Below, piece after piece: positions 8,676-19,116 of a DNA stretch of 36,374 bases (position 1 is its first letter; each line of letters opens with the position of its first letter). Source of the stretch: an uncultured Gemmiger sp. (GTDB lineage Bacteria > Bacillota > Clostridia > Oscillospirales > Ruminococcaceae); assembly GCA_949295035.1 (NCBI GenBank), contig CASFJO010000090.1:1-36374 (forward strand). Direction: 5' to 3'. The position numbers and the translations under genes were made by a program. The notes beneath the pieces are model-generated. The model had not been told where the DNA came from and did no database searches. It worked only from the letters and a program-made list of their open reading frames with translations.

Positions 8676-8717
8676 CGCCCGGGGCGGGCCGTGAGATCTC
8701 ACGGCCCGCCCCGGGCG
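8676..8717. terminator. Perfect 42-bp palindrome between convergent genes
   Basis: The two halves 8676-8696 and 8697-8717 are exact reverse complements with no spacer (AGATCT at the centre). It lies between the lipoprotein stop (8650) and the opposing membrane-protein fragment stop (8755). It probably acts as a bidirectional terminator, although neither side has a clear T run. Confidence 0.55.
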
Positions 8718-8754
8718 GTGTGGGTTTGGCTGCCGGCCGCCGCAAAAGGGCGGA

Positions 8755-9172
8755 TCAGCCGGGGATGTAGGTGCTGGTGATGGTGGTCAGCACGGTGGTG
8801 GTGCTGGTGCAGCTGAGGATCGCGACCAGCGCGCCGTTGACGATGCCGGCCAGGTAGGGGTTGTTGGTCTTTTTGTAGATCTTGCGGGCCACGATGGGGG
8901 CCACGATCAGGATCACCACGATGGCGTAGGACCAGCCCACCGCGGATTTGACCGAGCCGTCGGCGTGCCACATGGAGTAGCCGGTGGCCACAAAGACGCC
9001 GTACTGCACCACCAGCATGGCGATCACGCCCAGGGCGTTGGTCACCGCCACCACCAGGGTGTTGACCCACTCATGTTTGCCGCCCAGCTTGTTGTAGCGG
9101 AAGCAGTTGGTGGCGATGGAGTTGGGGATGTAGTACATCAGGAACAAGGGCAGCGAGGTGAGGATGTATCCT
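8755..9172 (-). pseudogene. C-terminal fragment of a polytopic membrane protein
   Basis: The reading frame begins at a junction near 9172, within or just after the larA remnant, and runs in a different frame to a TGA at 8755. It encodes about 138 residues with several hydrophobic segments (LTSLPLFLMYYI, LGVIAMLVVQYGVFVATG, YAIVVILIVAPIVA, LAGIVNGALVAILSC) and no start codon with a ribosome-binding site. The hydrophobic C-terminus resembles, with low certainty, the membrane tail of some clostridial alpha/beta-hydrolase-like proteins. As it stands it is an orphan 3' end, joined to larA by a deletion or rearrangement. Confidence 0.6.
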
Positions 9173-9816
9173 GCAGGCTGCCGCAGTGGGCCGCCGGATG
9201 GTCGATCAGCCGGGAACAGTGATTGGCGTAGACCGTAACGGTGGAGCAGACCCCCGGCAGCACACTTTTGCGGCCGCCGGAAAAGCCGGCGAAGAAATGG
9301 GGCTCGATGAAGCCTTCCGCCACCAGCAGATCCGCCTCGGCCGCCAGCCGGTTCACCGCCAGCGGCGCGCCGGAGGGCAGCACCCCCAGGTCCACCATCT
9401 GGTCGTCGCGGGTGCTGTCGTGGATGACCACCGGGACCTTATCCAGGATCTCCCGGCCGAATTTCCGCTCCAGTTCCCCGGTGGTGGTGCCCCGGTGGCA
9501 GCCGGTGGCGATCAGGATGGTCACCTGCGCGTCCGGGTTGCCCCGATAGATCTGCTCCAGCATCGCCGGCACCAGCAGCCGGCTGGGTACCGGGCGGGTG
9601 TGGTCGCTGGCGATCAGCACCACCCGCCGCTTGCCCCGGGCCAACTGTCAAAGCGGCGGGCTGCCGATGGGGTTCTCCATCGCGTGGCGCACCAGCTCTT
9701 CCGGGCTTTGCGGCGGCTGATAGCGGTGCAGTTTGCTGTGCGCCGTCTGGACCGGGCGCTCCGGGCGGACCCGGGCGGTGAGGGTGCCCTCATCATAAGG
9801 GAAGTGTAATGGTCAT
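9173..9816 (-). pseudogene. larA: Degraded nickel-dependent lactate racemase (larA), N-terminal part only
   Basis: The remnant starts at ATG 9814-9816 (AAAGGA upstream) and reads MTITLP, then needs a one-base deletion near 9797-9801 to continue as YDEGTLTARVRPERPVQ. A second lesion, TGA at 9648-9650, falls between NPIGSPPL and QLARGKRRVV. From there the LarA/DUF2088 motifs are clear: ASDHTRPVPS, GCHRGTT and EPHFFAGFSGGRKSVLPGV. Homology ends at about IDHPAAHCGSL, roughly half of a normal 420-430-residue LarA, where a membrane-protein tail follows. The enzyme would interconvert D- and L-lactate using the nickel-pincer cofactor; with a frameshift, a nonsense codon and the 3' half missing it cannot be functional. 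A CdaR-type regulator gene lies upstream. Confidence 0.85.
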
Positions 9817-10039
9817 AAAGCGGTCCTTTCCCGGGACCGCCCGGCGGCCCCAGCCTTTTTGCTTGACCGGCGGGACGTCCCCCGGCGGTCCGCAAACGAT
9901 ACGCGCGTTTCGTTCTGTTTTAAGAATAACATAGTTTCCGGCCGCTGAATACGGGCTGCAAACCAAAATCCCCCCTGTTTTTTCGTTCCATAGACACATT
10001 CATTTTCGATATCTGACGCATATTTTATTCAAAACACAC

Positions 10040-10073
10040 AAAATCCCCTTTCGCCAAAGCGAAGGGGGATTTT
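10040..10073 (-). terminator. Terminator of the CdaR-type regulator gene
   Basis: Fifteen-base arms (10040-10054 and 10059-10073) pair around a CAAA loop with one G-T wobble, 12 bases after the regulator stop codon. The minus strand continues with TTTT. Confidence 0.75.
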
Positions 10074-10084
10074 GTCAAAACCTG

Positions 10085-11227
10085 TCAGCGGGTCTCGCGG
10101 CTCTCATAAAAGGTCATGGCCAGATAGTACAGCGGGGCGTGGTCCAGCCGGCGGGGATCAAAGCCGGTCTGCTGGGTCAGGCGGTTGAGTTTATACTGCA
10201 GGGTATTTTTATGGATGTACAGCTGGGCCGCCGCCCGGGTCAGGGACCCGTCGCAGGCATAGAGTACCCGCAGCATCCGGATATCGGTATCGATCTGCTC
10301 GGGGGTGCAGCCCCGGAAGATCCGCCGCACGAACTCGGCCCGGCTGGCCGGGGTGATCTCGTCCATAAAGATCTCCAGCAGAATATCGTCGTAGCTGACG
10401 ATCCCCTCGGCCCGGCAGCGGGGGTGGGGCGCGTCCAGCGCCTTTTTGGCTCGGATAAATCCCTCCCGCAGCTGGCCGCCGCTGACGGGGGTGCTATCCA
10501 GCCCGGCGTGCAGCCAGCAGCCGTACCGGCTGTGCACCTCCCGCCGGATACGGGCGGCCAGCGCCACCGCCTGCCGGTCCTCCCGGTCGGTCATGAGCAC
10601 CACAAAGCTGGTGCCGCTGCTGGTGGAGATGTTGCGGGCGTCCTCCTTGAGCAGCTGGCGCAGGGTGTGTTCCACCTGGTCCACCACCTGCTGGCTCACC
10701 GCGCCGTCCTCCCGCTCTTCCAGCGCGAATACCGCCACCCGGCGGGGCAGGGTCACGTCGATGCCCAGCGCCTGCCCGTGGCTGATCAGCGCCGGGCTCA
10801 TCCGCAGCTCGTCGGTCATGAGCCATTCCTGCACGAACCGGCTGCGGGCGCTGCGCTCCATCCGTTTCTGTTCCTTCAGATATTCGTCCAGCAGCAGGAT
10901 CTCGGTCATCTTCTTGATGACCTGGCCGTACCGGCTCACCTGGGTGTACTCCCCGGTGATGCCCACCACCCCCACGATCTCGTTCTCGAACTCCAGCGCC
11001 AGATTGATGCCGCCGCGTGTGCCCCGGTAGGTGGTATCGTCCGGCACGATCAGTTCCCGCAGCCCCTCGTCCAGCATCTTCCGGGTGGCCTCATGGAAGT
11101 CCCCGATGCGGCTCTCGTCGGTGCAGGCGATGATCCGGCAGGAGGAATCCATGAAGGTCAGGTCCTCGTTGATGATCTTTTTCAGTTCGGTCACGATGCT
11201 CATGGCCGTGCTCGCCGCAATGTGCAA
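10085..11227 (-). CDS. CdaR/PucR-type transcriptional regulator
   Basis: The 380-residue product has an N-terminal sugar-diacid-recognition-like domain (about residues 1-135; MDSSCRIIACTDESRIGDFH), a GGDEF-like CdaR middle region, and a C-terminal HTH_30 domain (AAAQLYIHKNTLQYKLNRL). This is the architecture of CdaR, which activates glycerate/glucarate pathways, and of PucR-like regulators. The start is a TTG at 11225-11227, preceded by GGGAGGGAAGG; the first in-frame ATG, eight codons later, has no ribosome-binding site and would cut the conserved first helix. It lies upstream of the decayed larA, so a link to hydroxy-acid metabolism is possible but only inferred. A terminator follows at 10040-10073. 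Confidence 0.85.
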   Translation of the reverse strand: MHIAASTAMSIVTELKKIINEDLTFMDSSCRIIACTDESRIGDFHEATRKMLDEGLRELIVPDDTTYRGTRGGINLALEFENEIVGVVGITGEYTQVSRYGQVIKKMTEILLLDEYLKEQKRMERSARSRFVQEWLMTDELRMSPALISHGQALGIDVTLPRRVAVFALEEREDGAVSQQVVDQVEHTLRQLLKEDARNISTSSGTSFVVLMTDREDRQAVALAARIRREVHSRYGCWLHAGLDSTPVSGGQLREGFIRAKKALDAPHPRCRAEGIVSYDDILLEIFMDEITPASRAEFVRRIFRGCTPEQIDTDIRMLRVLYACDGSLTRAAAQLYIHKNTLQYKLNRLTQQTGFDPRRLDHAPLYYLAMTFYESRETR

Positions 11228-11301
11228 CGTCCTTCCCTCCCCGCAGCCTTTTCTTCGAGGGTAGCACACCCCCGCCGCAATTGCAAGCCCGCGCCGCACA
11301 A

Positions 11302-11328
11302 AAGCGCCCGGCCAAAGGCCGGGCGCTT
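11302..11328 (-). terminator. secA terminator
   Basis: A perfect 12-bp stem (11302-11313 with 11317-11328) with a 3-base loop lies 16 bases after the secA stop; on the minus strand it runs into TTTTG. Confidence 0.85.
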
Positions 11329-11344
11329 GCTATAAACCGCTGTC

Positions 11345-14113
<2,769 letters not shown>

Positions 14114-14194
14114 TGTGGTTTCCCCCTCTGTATTTTTCCGATCTGGCCGCGCCCGGTTTTCCGCTTGGCAAAAGGGCATACGGCTGACCTTATC

Positions 14195-14224
14195 ATATTA
14201 CTACGAACCGCCAAACCCTGTCAA
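14195..14224 (-). promoter_or_regulatory. secA promoter
   Basis: On the minus strand a perfect TTGACA (14219-14224) is followed after 18 bases by TAATAT (14195-14200), about 80 bases upstream of the secA start. Confidence 0.7.
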
Positions 14225-14264
14225 ATCCAGGCTGTGACAAAACTGTTAATTTTCCGCCGTTCCG

Positions 14265-14293
14265 TTGACTTCTCCGTATAAACGCAGTATTAT
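14265..14293 (+). promoter_or_regulatory. Sigma-A promoter for the hemolysin III gene
   Basis: TTGACT (14265-14270), 17 bases and TATTAT (14288-14293). Transcription would start around 14300, just before an inverted repeat. Confidence 0.75.
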
Positions 14294-14304
14294 AAACGCA
14301 TGAT

Positions 14305-14321
14305 ATAGTATTTGATACTAT
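14305..14321 (+). promoter_or_regulatory. Operator-like palindrome at the transcription start of the hemolysin III gene
   Basis: A perfect 7-bp inverted repeat, ATAGTAT and ATACTAT around TTG, begins about 12 bases after the -10 hexamer. Position and AT-rich symmetry suit a repressor site. No regulator can be assigned from the sequence. Confidence 0.45.
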
Positions 14322-14351
14322 GTAACACGTTTATAGAGGGAGGTCTTGGCG

Positions 14352-15002
14352 ATGAGCCGGTATTTTGCACACGCGCGGGAACCTGTGAACAGCTACACCC
14401 ATTTCTGGGGTGCGGTGCTGAGCGGCCTGGGGCTGCTGGCTCTGCTGGGCCGGGGGCTAGCCCGGGACGCGGCGGGGCCGGTGCTGGCGGGGGCGCTGCT
14501 GTTTGGGGCGTCGCTGGTGGCGCTGTATTCGGCCAGCAGCATCTACCACTACGCGCTCTGCGCGGGGCGGCGGCTGCTGCGGCTGCGCAAGCTGGACCAC
14601 GCGATGATCTATGTGCTGATCGCGGGCAGCTACACCCCGCTGTGCGCCCGGTATCTGGCCCCGGGCAAGCGGGAGGTGTTCCTGGCCTGTATCTGGGCCG
14701 CCGCGGCAGCGGGCATCCTGCTGAAGCTGCTGTGGCTGGACGCGCCCCGGTGGGTCTGCACCGGGCTGTATCTGGCGCTGGGCTGGTCGATCATGTTGGA
14801 CCTGCCGGCCTTCGCGGCCATGTCCGCCGGATGCCTGGCGCTGGTGGCCGCCGGCGGGGTGTGCTATTCGGCGGGCGCGGTGATCTACTGGCTGAAAAAG
14901 CCCAATCTGAGCGCCCGGTGGGGCTTCCATGAGCTGTTTCATCTGTTTATCCTGGCGGGCAGCGCCTGCCATTTCGCGGCGGTATTCTTCTTTGTTTTAT
15001 AA
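14352..15002 (+). CDS. Hemolysin III / PAQR family membrane protein
   Basis: The 216-residue product has seven predicted membrane helices and the conserved polar residues of the hemolysin III/PAQR family: SSIYHY near helix 2, LDHAMIYVLIAGSYTP, and HELFHLFILAGSACHF at the end, giving the His cluster that binds zinc in relatives. Bacterial members (YqfA, TrhA) influence membrane fluidity; the name hemolysin is historical. I chose the ATG at 14352 because AGGGAGG lies 8 bases upstream; a TTG two codons earlier is too close to it. The gene has its own promoter and probable operator and ends at the hairpin at 15006-15045. Confidence 0.9.
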   Translation: MSRYFAHAREPVNSYTHFWGAVLSGLGLLALLGRGLARDAAGPVLAGALLFGASLVALYSASSIYHYALCAGRRLLRLRKLDHAMIYVLIAGSYTPLCARYLAPGKREVFLACIWAAAAAGILLKLLWLDAPRWVCTGLYLALGWSIMLDLPAFAAMSAGCLALVAAGGVCYSAGAVIYWLKKPNLSARWGFHELFHLFILAGSACHFAAVFFFVL

Positions 15003-15005
15003 CAG

Positions 15006-15045
15006 GCGGCAAGGGCCGGGTCCATCAGGACCCGGCCCTTGCCGC
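15006..15045. terminator. Bidirectional terminator-like hairpin
   Basis: Eighteen-base arms (15006-15023 and 15028-15045) pair perfectly around ATCA between the convergent hemolysin III and HAD genes. There is no T run on either side. Confidence 0.65.
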
Positions 15046-15058
15046 GGATTTCAGAATA

Positions 15059-15694
15059 TTACAGCAGCCCCGGCAGTTCGGCCAGGGTGCCGATGACCGG
15101 CACGCCGGCGCTCTCCAGCACCGCGCGGGGCTGGTGGCCGGCGGCGCAGAGCACGCAGCGCACCCCCAGTTCCCGGGCCACCTCCGCGTCGTGGAGGGTA
15201 TCCCCCACCAGCAGCGCCCGGGCCGGGTCCCGCCCGCCGCGGGCCATCCAGTCCCGGCCCAGCTGCACCTTGCTGCGGGCGTAGATGTCACCGAGGCCCA
15301 GCAGCTCGTCAAACCAGCCGGCGACGCCCAGGTTTTGCGCCTGGCGGTGCAGGGTGGTGACGGGCGAGGCGGACAGGATCACCTGCCGGCAGCCCGCCGC
15401 GCGCACGGCGGCCAGCGCCCCGGGGGCGGCGGCCGCCAGCGGGCAGGCCATGCTGTGGGGGATGTAGAACTGCATGTACCGCTCGGCCAGGTCGGCAAAA
15501 GAGTCGCGGGAAAAATCAAAGCCCGCCCGGCGATAGTAGTCCTCGATGGGAAAGCCGAAGATCGCCTGATACTGTTCCCTGTCGTACCGCTGGGGGTAGC
15601 CGAACTGAGCCAACAGCCAGTTCAGCGCCTCCACGCACAGGTCCACATCATCCAGCAGGGTACCGTTCCAGTCCCAGATCACACAGTCGGTCAC
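15059..15694 (-). CDS. HAD family hydrolase (phosphoglycolate-phosphatase-like)
   Basis: The 211-residue product shows HAD motif I as DWNGTLLDD, motif II as ILSAS, a Lys region (RSKVQLG), and motif IV as LLVGDTLHD. Motif I has Asn where the general acid/base Asp normally stands (DxDGT); this DWNGT form is seen in a known subgroup of HAD proteins, so it may still be active on an unknown phosphate ester. I chose a GTG start at 15692-15694: AAAGGAG lies 9 bases before it, but directly touches the alternative ATG at 15703, which could not be used. It starts 30 bases after the queT stop and probably shares its transcript. Confidence 0.82.
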   Translation of the reverse strand: MTDCVIWDWNGTLLDDVDLCVEALNWLLAQFGYPQRYDREQYQAIFGFPIEDYYRRAGFDFSRDSFADLAERYMQFYIPHSMACPLAAAAPGALAAVRAAGCRQVILSASPVTTLHRQAQNLGVAGWFDELLGLGDIYARSKVQLGRDWMARGGRDPARALLVGDTLHDAEVARELGVRCVLCAAGHQPRAVLESAGVPVIGTLAELPGLL

Positions 15695-15723
15695 GGGGGG
15701 CATCTCCTTTCCGGGCGCCGCGC

Positions 15724-16239
15724 TCAGCGGAACAGCCGGTTCAGCGCGGGGTTGGTCTCGATCAGCTTCACCAGGGCCACGCCCAGGACGCTGCAGCAGA
15801 TGATCTCACCGATGCCCACGGTCAGCGCGTTGAAGGCGGCGGCGGGCAGGGTGGCGGCGGCGTCCGGCACAAAGAAGGTCAGTTCCAGGGCGCCCACGAT
15901 CACCGCGTTGATCAGCACCGGAGGCAGGCTGGCCGGAATCGCCAGGCCGCGGATGCGCACATTCCGCAGCAGCCAGGTAAGCACAGCGGCCACAAAGGTG
16001 GCGGTGGTGCCGAACACCACGTCCACGGGGGTGCTGCCCAGCAGGTTGGCCAAAAAACAGCCCAGCACCGAGGACACGATGTACTCCGGCCCGAACACCG
16101 GCAGCATCACCAGGGCCTCGGCGACACGGAACTGCACCGGCCCGAAGGCGGTGTAGCCCAGCACCAGGCAGAGCACGGTGTAAACGGCCGCCAGCACAGC
16201 GCAGCGGACAAGACGACGGGTACGATTGGTTTTTTGCAT
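15724..16239 (-). CDS. queT: QueT-type ECF transporter S component (queuosine precursor uptake)
   Basis: The 171-residue product has five to six hydrophobic helices and the QueT family hallmark GPVQFRVAEALVMLPVF near the N-terminus, followed by GCFLANLLGS and VVFGTTATFVAA. QueT proteins are substrate-binding subunits of energy-coupling factor transporters and are assigned to uptake of a queuosine precursor such as preQ1. They need the EcfA/A'/T module, which is not in this window. The ATG at 16237-16239 has CCGGAG about 9 bases upstream. The long leader (16240-16371) fits control by a preQ1 riboswitch, as is common for queT genes. Confidence 0.85.
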   Translation of the reverse strand: MQKTNRTRRLVRCAVLAAVYTVLCLVLGYTAFGPVQFRVAEALVMLPVFGPEYIVSSVLGCFLANLLGSTPVDVVFGTTATFVAAVLTWLLRNVRIRGLAIPASLPPVLINAVIVGALELTFFVPDAAATLPAAAFNALTVGIGEIICCSVLGVALVKLIETNPALNRLFR

Positions 16240-16371
16240 AACGATACACTCCGGCGGAAAGATTTTGCCCACCGCGGCACCGCCAGGTCCGCGGGGGTGG
16301 TCCGCGCTCAAAGGCGCGGCGGGCCTAAAATCCTAAGTTGCCCGGCACGGCCCGAAGGCCGCACGAATGGT
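16240..16371 (-). promoter_or_regulatory. Structured queT leader, candidate preQ1 riboswitch
   Basis: About 125 bases separate the promoter from the queT start. The transcript can form a stem around CCGCGC/GCGCGG with a CTTTGA loop, and a second stem pairing CCAC..CGCGG with CCGCG..GTGG just before the ribosome-binding site. It also has the repeated unpaired motif CTTAGGATTTTAGG. queT genes of gut Clostridia are known targets of preQ1 riboswitches, including class III in Faecalibacterium. I could not match the consensus by eye, so the class is inference from context. Confidence 0.35.
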
Positions 16372-16400
16372 ATTATACCGCGCTTTCCCGCCCGGCGCAA
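16372..16400 (-). promoter_or_regulatory. queT promoter
   Basis: Minus-strand TTGCGC (16395-16400), 17 bases and a perfect TATAAT (16372-16377). Confidence 0.75.
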
Positions 16401-16414
16401 GGGAAAAACGAAAC

Positions 16415-16477
16415 GGGGGAGACAACGTCTCCCCCGCCCCCCTGGAACCAGGGGCCGGAATCCTCCGGCCCCGGCCG
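16415..16477. repeat. Cluster of three short palindromes between queT and degV
   Basis: Three hairpins follow each other: GGGGGAGAC/GTCTCCCCC (16415-16435), CCCCTGG/CCAGGGG (about 16438-16453) and GGCCGGA/TCCGGCC (about 16454-16471). The first is followed by T-rich sequence on the minus strand and may act as a backup terminator. Tightly packed palindromes with no coding sign are typical of dispersed intergenic (REP/BIME-like) elements; whether copies exist elsewhere cannot be seen here. Confidence 0.4.
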
Positions 16478-16490
16478 TTTCCTATGCGGC

Positions 16491-16528
16491 AAAAAAGCCC
16501 GCGCCGAACCTTTCGGTCCGGCGCGGGC
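16491..16528 (-). terminator. Terminator of the pyridoxamine kinase-trmL-degV operon
   Basis: A 10-bp perfect outer stem (16497-16506 with 16519-16528) is followed directly on the minus strand by TTTTTT (16491-16496). A second hairpin at about 16560-16583 lies between it and the degV stop. Confidence 0.85.
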
Positions 16529-16611
16529 CCTGTTGCTATCCGTCCCGCGATCTCCGGGGGTATGGGGGATCGTTGCCCCCCATATCGGCTCTATATCGCT
16601 ATGTACGCGCC

Positions 16612-17484
16612 TTACCGCCGGGCCTCGCCCAGATAGACCAGGGCGATGGCGTCCGGGCCGGTGTTGCTGGAGACGGCCGCGCCCAGATGGAACACCTGTA
16701 CCGGCGGATGGCCGAACTCCTTTTTGCACTGGCGCACCAGATCGTCCACACAGGCCACGTCGGTATAGCCGATCATGTAGCCCTCATTTTTGATATCGGT
16801 GGCGCGGGCGGCAGCCAGTTTCACCATGGCGGGCAGCACGGCGGCGTCGCCCCGCACCTTGCTCTGCACCACGCTGACCCCGTCGATCAGGCTGATCACC
16901 GGGCGCAGGCCCAGCAGCTCGCCGGCAAAAGCCGCGGCGGCGCTGATCCGGCCGCTCTTTTTCATCTGTTTCAGGCTGAAGGCCGCCAGGATCGCCTCGC
17001 TGCGGGCGTAGGTGCGCTCCAGTTCGGCCACCGCCATCCGCACCTCGCCGCCGTTGCGGATCTTGCGGGCGGCCTCGCAGATGGGCCAGCCCTGCACCAT
17101 CGAATAGGTGTGGCTGTCCACCAGGTGGATCTTCAGCTTGTGGCCGGGCCGCTCCTCCTCCAGCATGTCCAGCGCCATGCGGGCGGCGTCGTAGGTGGCG
17201 CTGCCGGTGGAGTTCAGGGTCACATGCAGCACCTCGGTATACTCCTCATCCACATATTTGCAGTACTGCTCGCAAAACCGGATCGCGGTGATATGGGCGG
17301 TGCTGGGCACCCCCTTGGCATCGCGCAGCATACCATAGAACTGCTCCATGGTAAAATCCTGCCGCTCGGTGTAGCTGACCCCGTCCAGCGTGATGGTAAA
17401 GGGCAGGATGTCAATGCCATACCGCGCTTCCAGCTCTGCGGGGATGTCGCAGGCGGAGTCGGTGAGGATGGCGATCTTGCTCAT
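16612..17484 (-). CDS. DegV family fatty-acid-binding protein (second copy)
   Basis: The 290-residue product has DSACDIP at the N-terminus, LNSTGSATYDAA where the lipid-carboxylate loop sits, SGRISAAAA and GLRPVISLIDG, which together mark the DegV family. It would bind a fatty acid and may act as a FakB partner of a fatty-acid kinase. Similarity to the other DegV (1693-2532) is low, so they probably bind different lipids. The ATG at 17482-17484 has GCGAGG 9 bases upstream. It lies 25 bases after the trmL stop and is the last gene of a three-gene transcript. Confidence 0.9.
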   Translation of the reverse strand: MSKIAILTDSACDIPAELEARYGIDILPFTITLDGVSYTERQDFTMEQFYGMLRDAKGVPSTAHITAIRFCEQYCKYVDEEYTEVLHVTLNSTGSATYDAARMALDMLEEERPGHKLKIHLVDSHTYSMVQGWPICEAARKIRNGGEVRMAVAELERTYARSEAILAAFSLKQMKKSGRISAAAAFAGELLGLRPVISLIDGVSVVQSKVRGDAAVLPAMVKLAAARATDIKNEGYMIGYTDVACVDDLVRQCKKEFGHPPVQVFHLGAAVSSNTGPDAIALVYLGEARR

Positions 17485-17509
17485 TGGTAAAACCTCGCTT
17501 CCTAAAAGT

Positions 17510-18007
17510 TCAGGCCCAGTCGTACTCCCGCAGGCGGCCGGCGTTCTGCAGCGCGGGAAAATCCCACTGGCGCAGCACCTCGTACACCCCCACCGCCACG
17601 GTGTTGGACAGATTCAGGCTGCGCGCCTCGCCCCGCATGGGCAGCCGTACACAGAAGGGCTGATTCTTCACCAGCAGCGATTCCGGCAAACCGGCGTCCT
17701 CCCGGCCAAAGACCAGGTACGCCCCGTCCGGATAGGCCACGTCGGTGTACCGGCCCGGGGCCTTGGTGGTGAAATAGTAGAACGGGCCGGGATTTCGGGC
17801 AAAAAAGTCGGCCAGCCCTTCATAATATGTTATATCCAACAGATGCCAGTAGTCAAGCCCCGCCCGCTTGAGTTTGCGGTCGTCCACCGTAAATCCCATC
17901 GGCCCCACCAGATGCAGGCGGGCGCCGGTGGCGGCGCAGGTACGGGCGATGTTGCCGGTGTTCTGGGGGATCTGCGGTTCCACCAGCACGATGTTCAGCT
18001 GCGGCAT
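17510..18007 (-). CDS. trmL: tRNA (cytidine/uridine-2'-O-)-methyltransferase TrmL
   Basis: The 165-residue product is a compact SPOUT enzyme of the TrmL (YibK/CspR) type, which 2'-O-methylates the wobble nucleotide of tRNA-Leu. Signature parts are VEPQIPQNTGNIARTC at the N-terminus, LVFGREDAGLP, and RSLNLSNTVAVGVYE, forming the knotted SAM site. The ATG at 18005-18007 has GGGAGGAG 8 bases upstream; the GTG three codons earlier touches that site. It begins 5 bases after the kinase stop and is followed 25 bases later by degV, so all three are cotranscribed. Confidence 0.93.
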   Translation of the reverse strand: MPQLNIVLVEPQIPQNTGNIARTCAATGARLHLVGPMGFTVDDRKLKRAGLDYWHLLDITYYEGLADFFARNPGPFYYFTTKAPGRYTDVAYPDGAYLVFGREDAGLPESLLVKNQPFCVRLPMRGEARSLNLSNTVAVGVYEVLRQWDFPALQNAGRLREYDWA

Positions 18008-18012
18008 ACCGC

Positions 18013-18843
18013 TCACTCCTCCCGCACCGGGGCCAGCCGGGCCAGCAGCGGCTCATACCATACGCCCAGCCGGGTATCCGAGGTGGGGGCGGTATGGCTG
18101 ATGGCCTGCCAGACAAACTCCGCGGCCATATCGGCGGCGGCGCTGAGCGCGTTGCCCCGCATGAGCGAACCCGCCAGCACCGCGGCAAACAGGTCGCCGG
18201 TACCGGGGAAGCTGCGGGCCAGCCGGGGCTTCTGCACCAGAAACGCGGTGCGCCCCGCGGCGCAGACACCGATATTTTTGCCCATGGGCAGGCCGGTGAC
18301 GATGGCGCCGGTGCCCAGCCGTTCCCGCAGGCGTTCGGCCAGGGCGCAGGCCCAGTCCGGCGTGACCGGGCCCTCCGGCACCGGTTCGTCCAGCAGCAGG
18401 CAGGCCTCGGTCAGGTTGGGCAGCACCAGGTCGGCATGAGCCGCCAGTTCCCGCACCGGCGCCACAGCCTCTTCCATCCCTTTATACAGCCGGCCGTTGT
18501 CGGCCATGGCCGGGTCCAGCAGCTTGAGGGCCGCCGGCCACTGGGAAAACGCCTGGGCGGCGGCGGCGCGGGCCGCGTCGTCCGGCAGATAGCTGGCAAT
18601 CACACAGCTGACCTCCAGCCCCAGTTCCTTGTAGCTGGCCAGAGCCTGGGCGGCATACCCGCCCACATTCATGCGCACCGGCTCGCCCAGCCCGCCGGTG
18701 TGGCAGGAGAGCACCGCCGTGGGCACCGGCACCGGTTCAAACCCCATGGTCGCCAGGACCGGGGCCACCGACCCCATCCCCGCCCGGCCCAGACAGGCCA
18801 GGTCATGTACGCATAAAACAACAGGTGGCGCGATCGTTTTCAC
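18013..18843 (-). CDS. Pyridoxamine/pyridoxal kinase
   Basis: The 276-residue product is a ribokinase-fold kinase of the pyridoxamine kinase group, which phosphorylates B6 vitamers to supply PLP. Visible markers are VHDLACLGRAGMGS near the N-terminus, PTAVLSCHTGG in the substrate lid, LPNLTEACLLL, TGLPMG, and the FPGTGDLFAAVL anion hole with catalytic Asp. The start is GTG at 18841-18843 with AGAGGG 8 bases upstream; the longer open frame to 19032 runs through the promoter region. It heads the operon with trmL and degV. A minus-strand TATAAT lies at 18967-18972. Confidence 0.88.
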   Translation of the reverse strand: MKTIAPPVVLCVHDLACLGRAGMGSVAPVLATMGFEPVPVPTAVLSCHTGGLGEPVRMNVGGYAAQALASYKELGLEVSCVIASYLPDDAARAAAAQAFSQWPAALKLLDPAMADNGRLYKGMEEAVAPVRELAAHADLVLPNLTEACLLLDEPVPEGPVTPDWACALAERLRERLGTGAIVTGLPMGKNIGVCAAGRTAFLVQKPRLARSFPGTGDLFAAVLAGSLMRGNALSAAADMAAEFVWQAISHTAPTSDTRLGVWYEPLLARLAPVREE

Positions 18844-18966
18844 AGTTTTTCCCTCTTTTCCGCAAAGCGGCTCCTCCCGCCCCGGCCGGTCCACAATGGC
18901 CGGGCGCTCTTTGCCGCCTTCTTCCTCACGGGCCGTTGCCGCGGCGCGGGCGGTCCCATGCAGTTC

Positions 18967-18972
18967 ATTATA
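18967..18972 (-). promoter_or_regulatory. -10 element for the pyridoxamine kinase operon
   Basis: A perfect TATAAT on the minus strand about 125 bases upstream of the kinase start. The -35 is poor (T-rich stretch, no good hexamer at 17 bases), so an activator may help or the promoter is weak. Confidence 0.5.
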
Positions 18973-19116
18973 CCACACTGCCCGGATAAAAAACAGCGGT
19001 TTATGCCGCCCGCCGGACCATCCCTGCCCCAAACGCCGCCGCGGGTATGGAATCCGCCGCCGCGGGGCACACTACTTTTGCACCGCCCCAGGGCGGCCAA
19101 AAGGAGGATACGCAGT

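Noticed and set aside
9614-9895. A 93-codon minus-strand frame upstream of larA as a separate gene
   Set aside because: It is the wrong reading frame of the frameshifted larA N-terminus; the correct frame restores conserved LarA sequence.
16338-16793. Plus-strand frames through the queT-degV spacer
   Set aside because: They cross a terminator, palindromes and the antisense of degV; no start signal.
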